Positions 56,141 through 56,949 of a stretch of 56,949 bases of DNA are shown one piece after another (within the stretch, counting starts at the first letter, position 1; the number at the start of each line of letters is the position of its first letter). Below the pieces are notes generated by a model that saw nothing but the letters and a program-made list of their open reading frames with translations, was not told the DNA's origin and did no database searches. Source of the DNA: an uncultured Clostridia bacterium (GTDB taxonomy: Bacteria; Bacillota; Clostridia; Christensenellales; CAG-917); NCBI GenBank assembly GCA_947581925.1, contig CANPWB010000010.1, positions 1 through 56,949 on the forward strand, read 5' to 3'. Position numbers and translations under genes: made by a program.

Positions 56141-56449
56141 TTATTCCACGATGGGGACAAACGAATATATCCCGCTTGCCTTAAACACTTTGTCCGCCTG
56201 CTGAGGCACGTTTTTAAGCAGCAATTCCGCGCGTTTTGCCCGCAGTTTTTTGTATCTGCCCAGCAAAAACCCCAGCCCCGTGCTGTCCACAAAGGTCACT
56301 CTTTTCATGTCGAACGTCATGCTCTTCAAACTGTATCTCTCGATAAGCCTGTCTATGTCGGGGCGGATAGCCCGCACGCCGAATTCGTCAATGTCGCCCG
56401 CAAGATTCACTACAATGTCGCCGCCGACGATCTTATAATCAAGCTCCAT
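56141..56449 (-). CDS. spoIIAA: Anti-anti-sigma-F factor SpoIIAA
   Basis: A 102-residue STAS-domain protein. When unphosphorylated it pulls SpoIIAB off SigF. The phosphorylated serine lies in 'VTFVDSTGLGFLLGRYK', the counterpart of 'DSSGLGVILGRYK' in Bacillus, followed by the helix and strand of the STAS fold. It is short compared with the ~117-residue Bacillus protein. It is the first gene of the operon; a GGGAGG site precedes it. A one-mismatch Spo0A box (TGTCAAA, ~56517) is upstream, but no clear SigH promoter is visible. Confidence 0.93.
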   Translation of the reverse strand: MELDYKIVGGDIVVNLAGDIDEFGVRAIRPDIDRLIERYSLKSMTFDMKRVTFVDSTGLGFLLGRYKKLRAKRAELLLKNVPQQADKVFKASGIYSFVPIVE

Positions 56450-56859
56450 AGCCGCCTCCCGTCAAAATAGGATAGAGGACTTCGGGTGCAGAAATTTCAC
56501 ACGTTTTGTCAAAATGCCGCGAATAGCAGAGAGTATTGTCTATTTTGCGACGCTGTAATATCATCGTTCATGCGTAGGGATTTGATTTGAATATGAGTAA
56601 GGCAAGGGGCGAATATGCGGCATAAATCTACAAAGCGTCCCGCGCACGGCAAGGTACGCGCGTATTAGGCAAAAATAAAAGTGTGCCCAAACAGCCGACA
56701 AACATATTAAACGAAGGGTATTTCCCTCAAAAAGCAAATAAAAGATGTTCAGATAGGGCAATTTTTGAGTTAAGTTTGCAAACGCGAGTTCGTACACCTC
56801 GGCTTTTGATATCAAATCTCGCAAAAACAAAAAAAATCTCAAAATCAAAGCTAAAATCA
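56450..56859. other. Intergenic region upstream of spoIIAA with no supported gene
   Basis: About 410 bp between the divergent spoIIAA operon and the tRNA. I see AT-rich DNA, a one-mismatch Spo0A box near 56517, and no convincing coding frame or ribosome-binding site. Confidence 0.6.
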
Positions 56860-56888
56860 TTGACAATGCAAATTTTTTATTGTATATT
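56860..56888 (+). promoter_or_regulatory. SigA promoter of the terminal tRNA
   Basis: Perfect TTGACA (56860-56865), 17-bp spacer, TATATT (56883-56888), ~26 bp before the tRNA. Confidence 0.75.
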
Positions 56889-56914
56889 GTTACAGTCGTC
56901 AGCAAGCGATGCTA

Positions 56915-56949
56915 CGGGGTGTAGCGCAGTTTGGTAGCGCATCTGCTTT
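56915..56949 (+). tRNA. tRNA, 5' half only; probably tRNA-Pro (UGG)
   Basis: CGGGGTG (acceptor), TA, GCGC-AGTTTGGTA-GCGC (D arm), A, TCTGC and then TTT at the window edge. The C-start acceptor and D arm are typical of bacterial tRNA-Pro. The last T should be anticodon position 34, consistent with UGG, but the rest of the anticodon is outside the window. Confidence 0.8.

Noticed and set aside
56561-56905. 114-residue minus-strand frame upstream of the terminal tRNA
   Set aside because: No ribosome-binding site, no family resemblance, and it covers a clear tRNA promoter.

Overview
The window looks like chromosomal DNA of an endospore-forming, meso-diaminopimelate-type Firmicute, most likely an uncultured Clostridia-class bacterium. 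Evidence: all four compartment sporulation sigma factors are present (sigF, sigE, sigG, sigK), with spoIIAA/AB, spoIIGA, spoIVB, a Spo0A-type DNA-binding protein, ytfJ/gerW and ylmC. The division/cell-wall cluster, an IspH-ribosomal protein S1 fusion and a MurE with the DNPR motif fit the same placement. I see no phage and no insertion sequence. Genes are short-spaced, often with ATGA or TAATG overlaps, and most intergenic space is filled by recurrent hairpin-rich repeats.

Layout. 1-2.1 kb: 3' end of sepF, lspA, rluD. 2.1-3.4 kb: a promoter-driven structured leader with terminator/antiterminator-like pairing ahead of a SLOG-type gene, then repeats. 3.3-10.7 kb: rqcH (minus), then proteostasis genes tig-clpP-clpX, engB and a phosphoesterase. 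10.7-11.3 kb: a probable spore-surface protein. 11.5-25.7 kb: the dcw cluster mraZ-rsmH-(ftsL-position protein)-PBP-[836 bp gap]-murE-mraY-murD-ftsW-murA-ftsA-ftsZ. murF, murG, murC, murB and ftsQ are absent. 25.9-31 kb: spoIIGA-sigE, sigG, ylmC, nrdR, sigK. 31.4-36.5 kb: an FAD oxidoreductase, spoIVB, a receiver-less Spo0A-like gene convergent to it, a SpoIIM-like membrane protein, dacF. 36.9-48.2 kb: scpA-scpB, ytfI-like, ytfJ, a second D,D-carboxypeptidase, rluB, surE, a BaiN/HI0933-type flavoprotein, a Cmk-PlsC fusion and the IspH-S1 fusion. 48.4-50 kb: a small unknown gene, tRNA-Trp with inverted partial copies, rnhA. 50.3-53.5 kb: a PadR-type DNA-binding domain fused to a long repeat/coiled coil and four membrane spans, then a Xer-type recombinase. 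53.7-56.9 kb: a structured leader, an AT-rich lipoprotein, the spoIIAA-spoIIAB-sigF operon, and the first half of a tRNA (probably Pro-UGG).

How it works together. The window joins vegetative division (SepF, FtsA, FtsZ, FtsW, transpeptidase, Mur enzymes) with the sporulation sigma cascade: SpoIIAA/AB-SigF, then SpoIIGA-SigE, then SigG, then SpoIVB signalling to SigK. Perfect 7-bp Spo0A-box matches lie before spoIIGA, sigK and a small unknown gene.

Most unusual items: the receiver-less Spo0A-like protein in the classical spo0A position, the two structured leaders (2.2 kb and 53.75 kb), the membrane-tethered PadR protein, a dispersed tri-hairpin repeat in four copies with stem-preserving changes, and the inverted copies of the tRNA-Trp 3' half. 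All assignments come from reading the sequence by eye; no database search or folding program was run.
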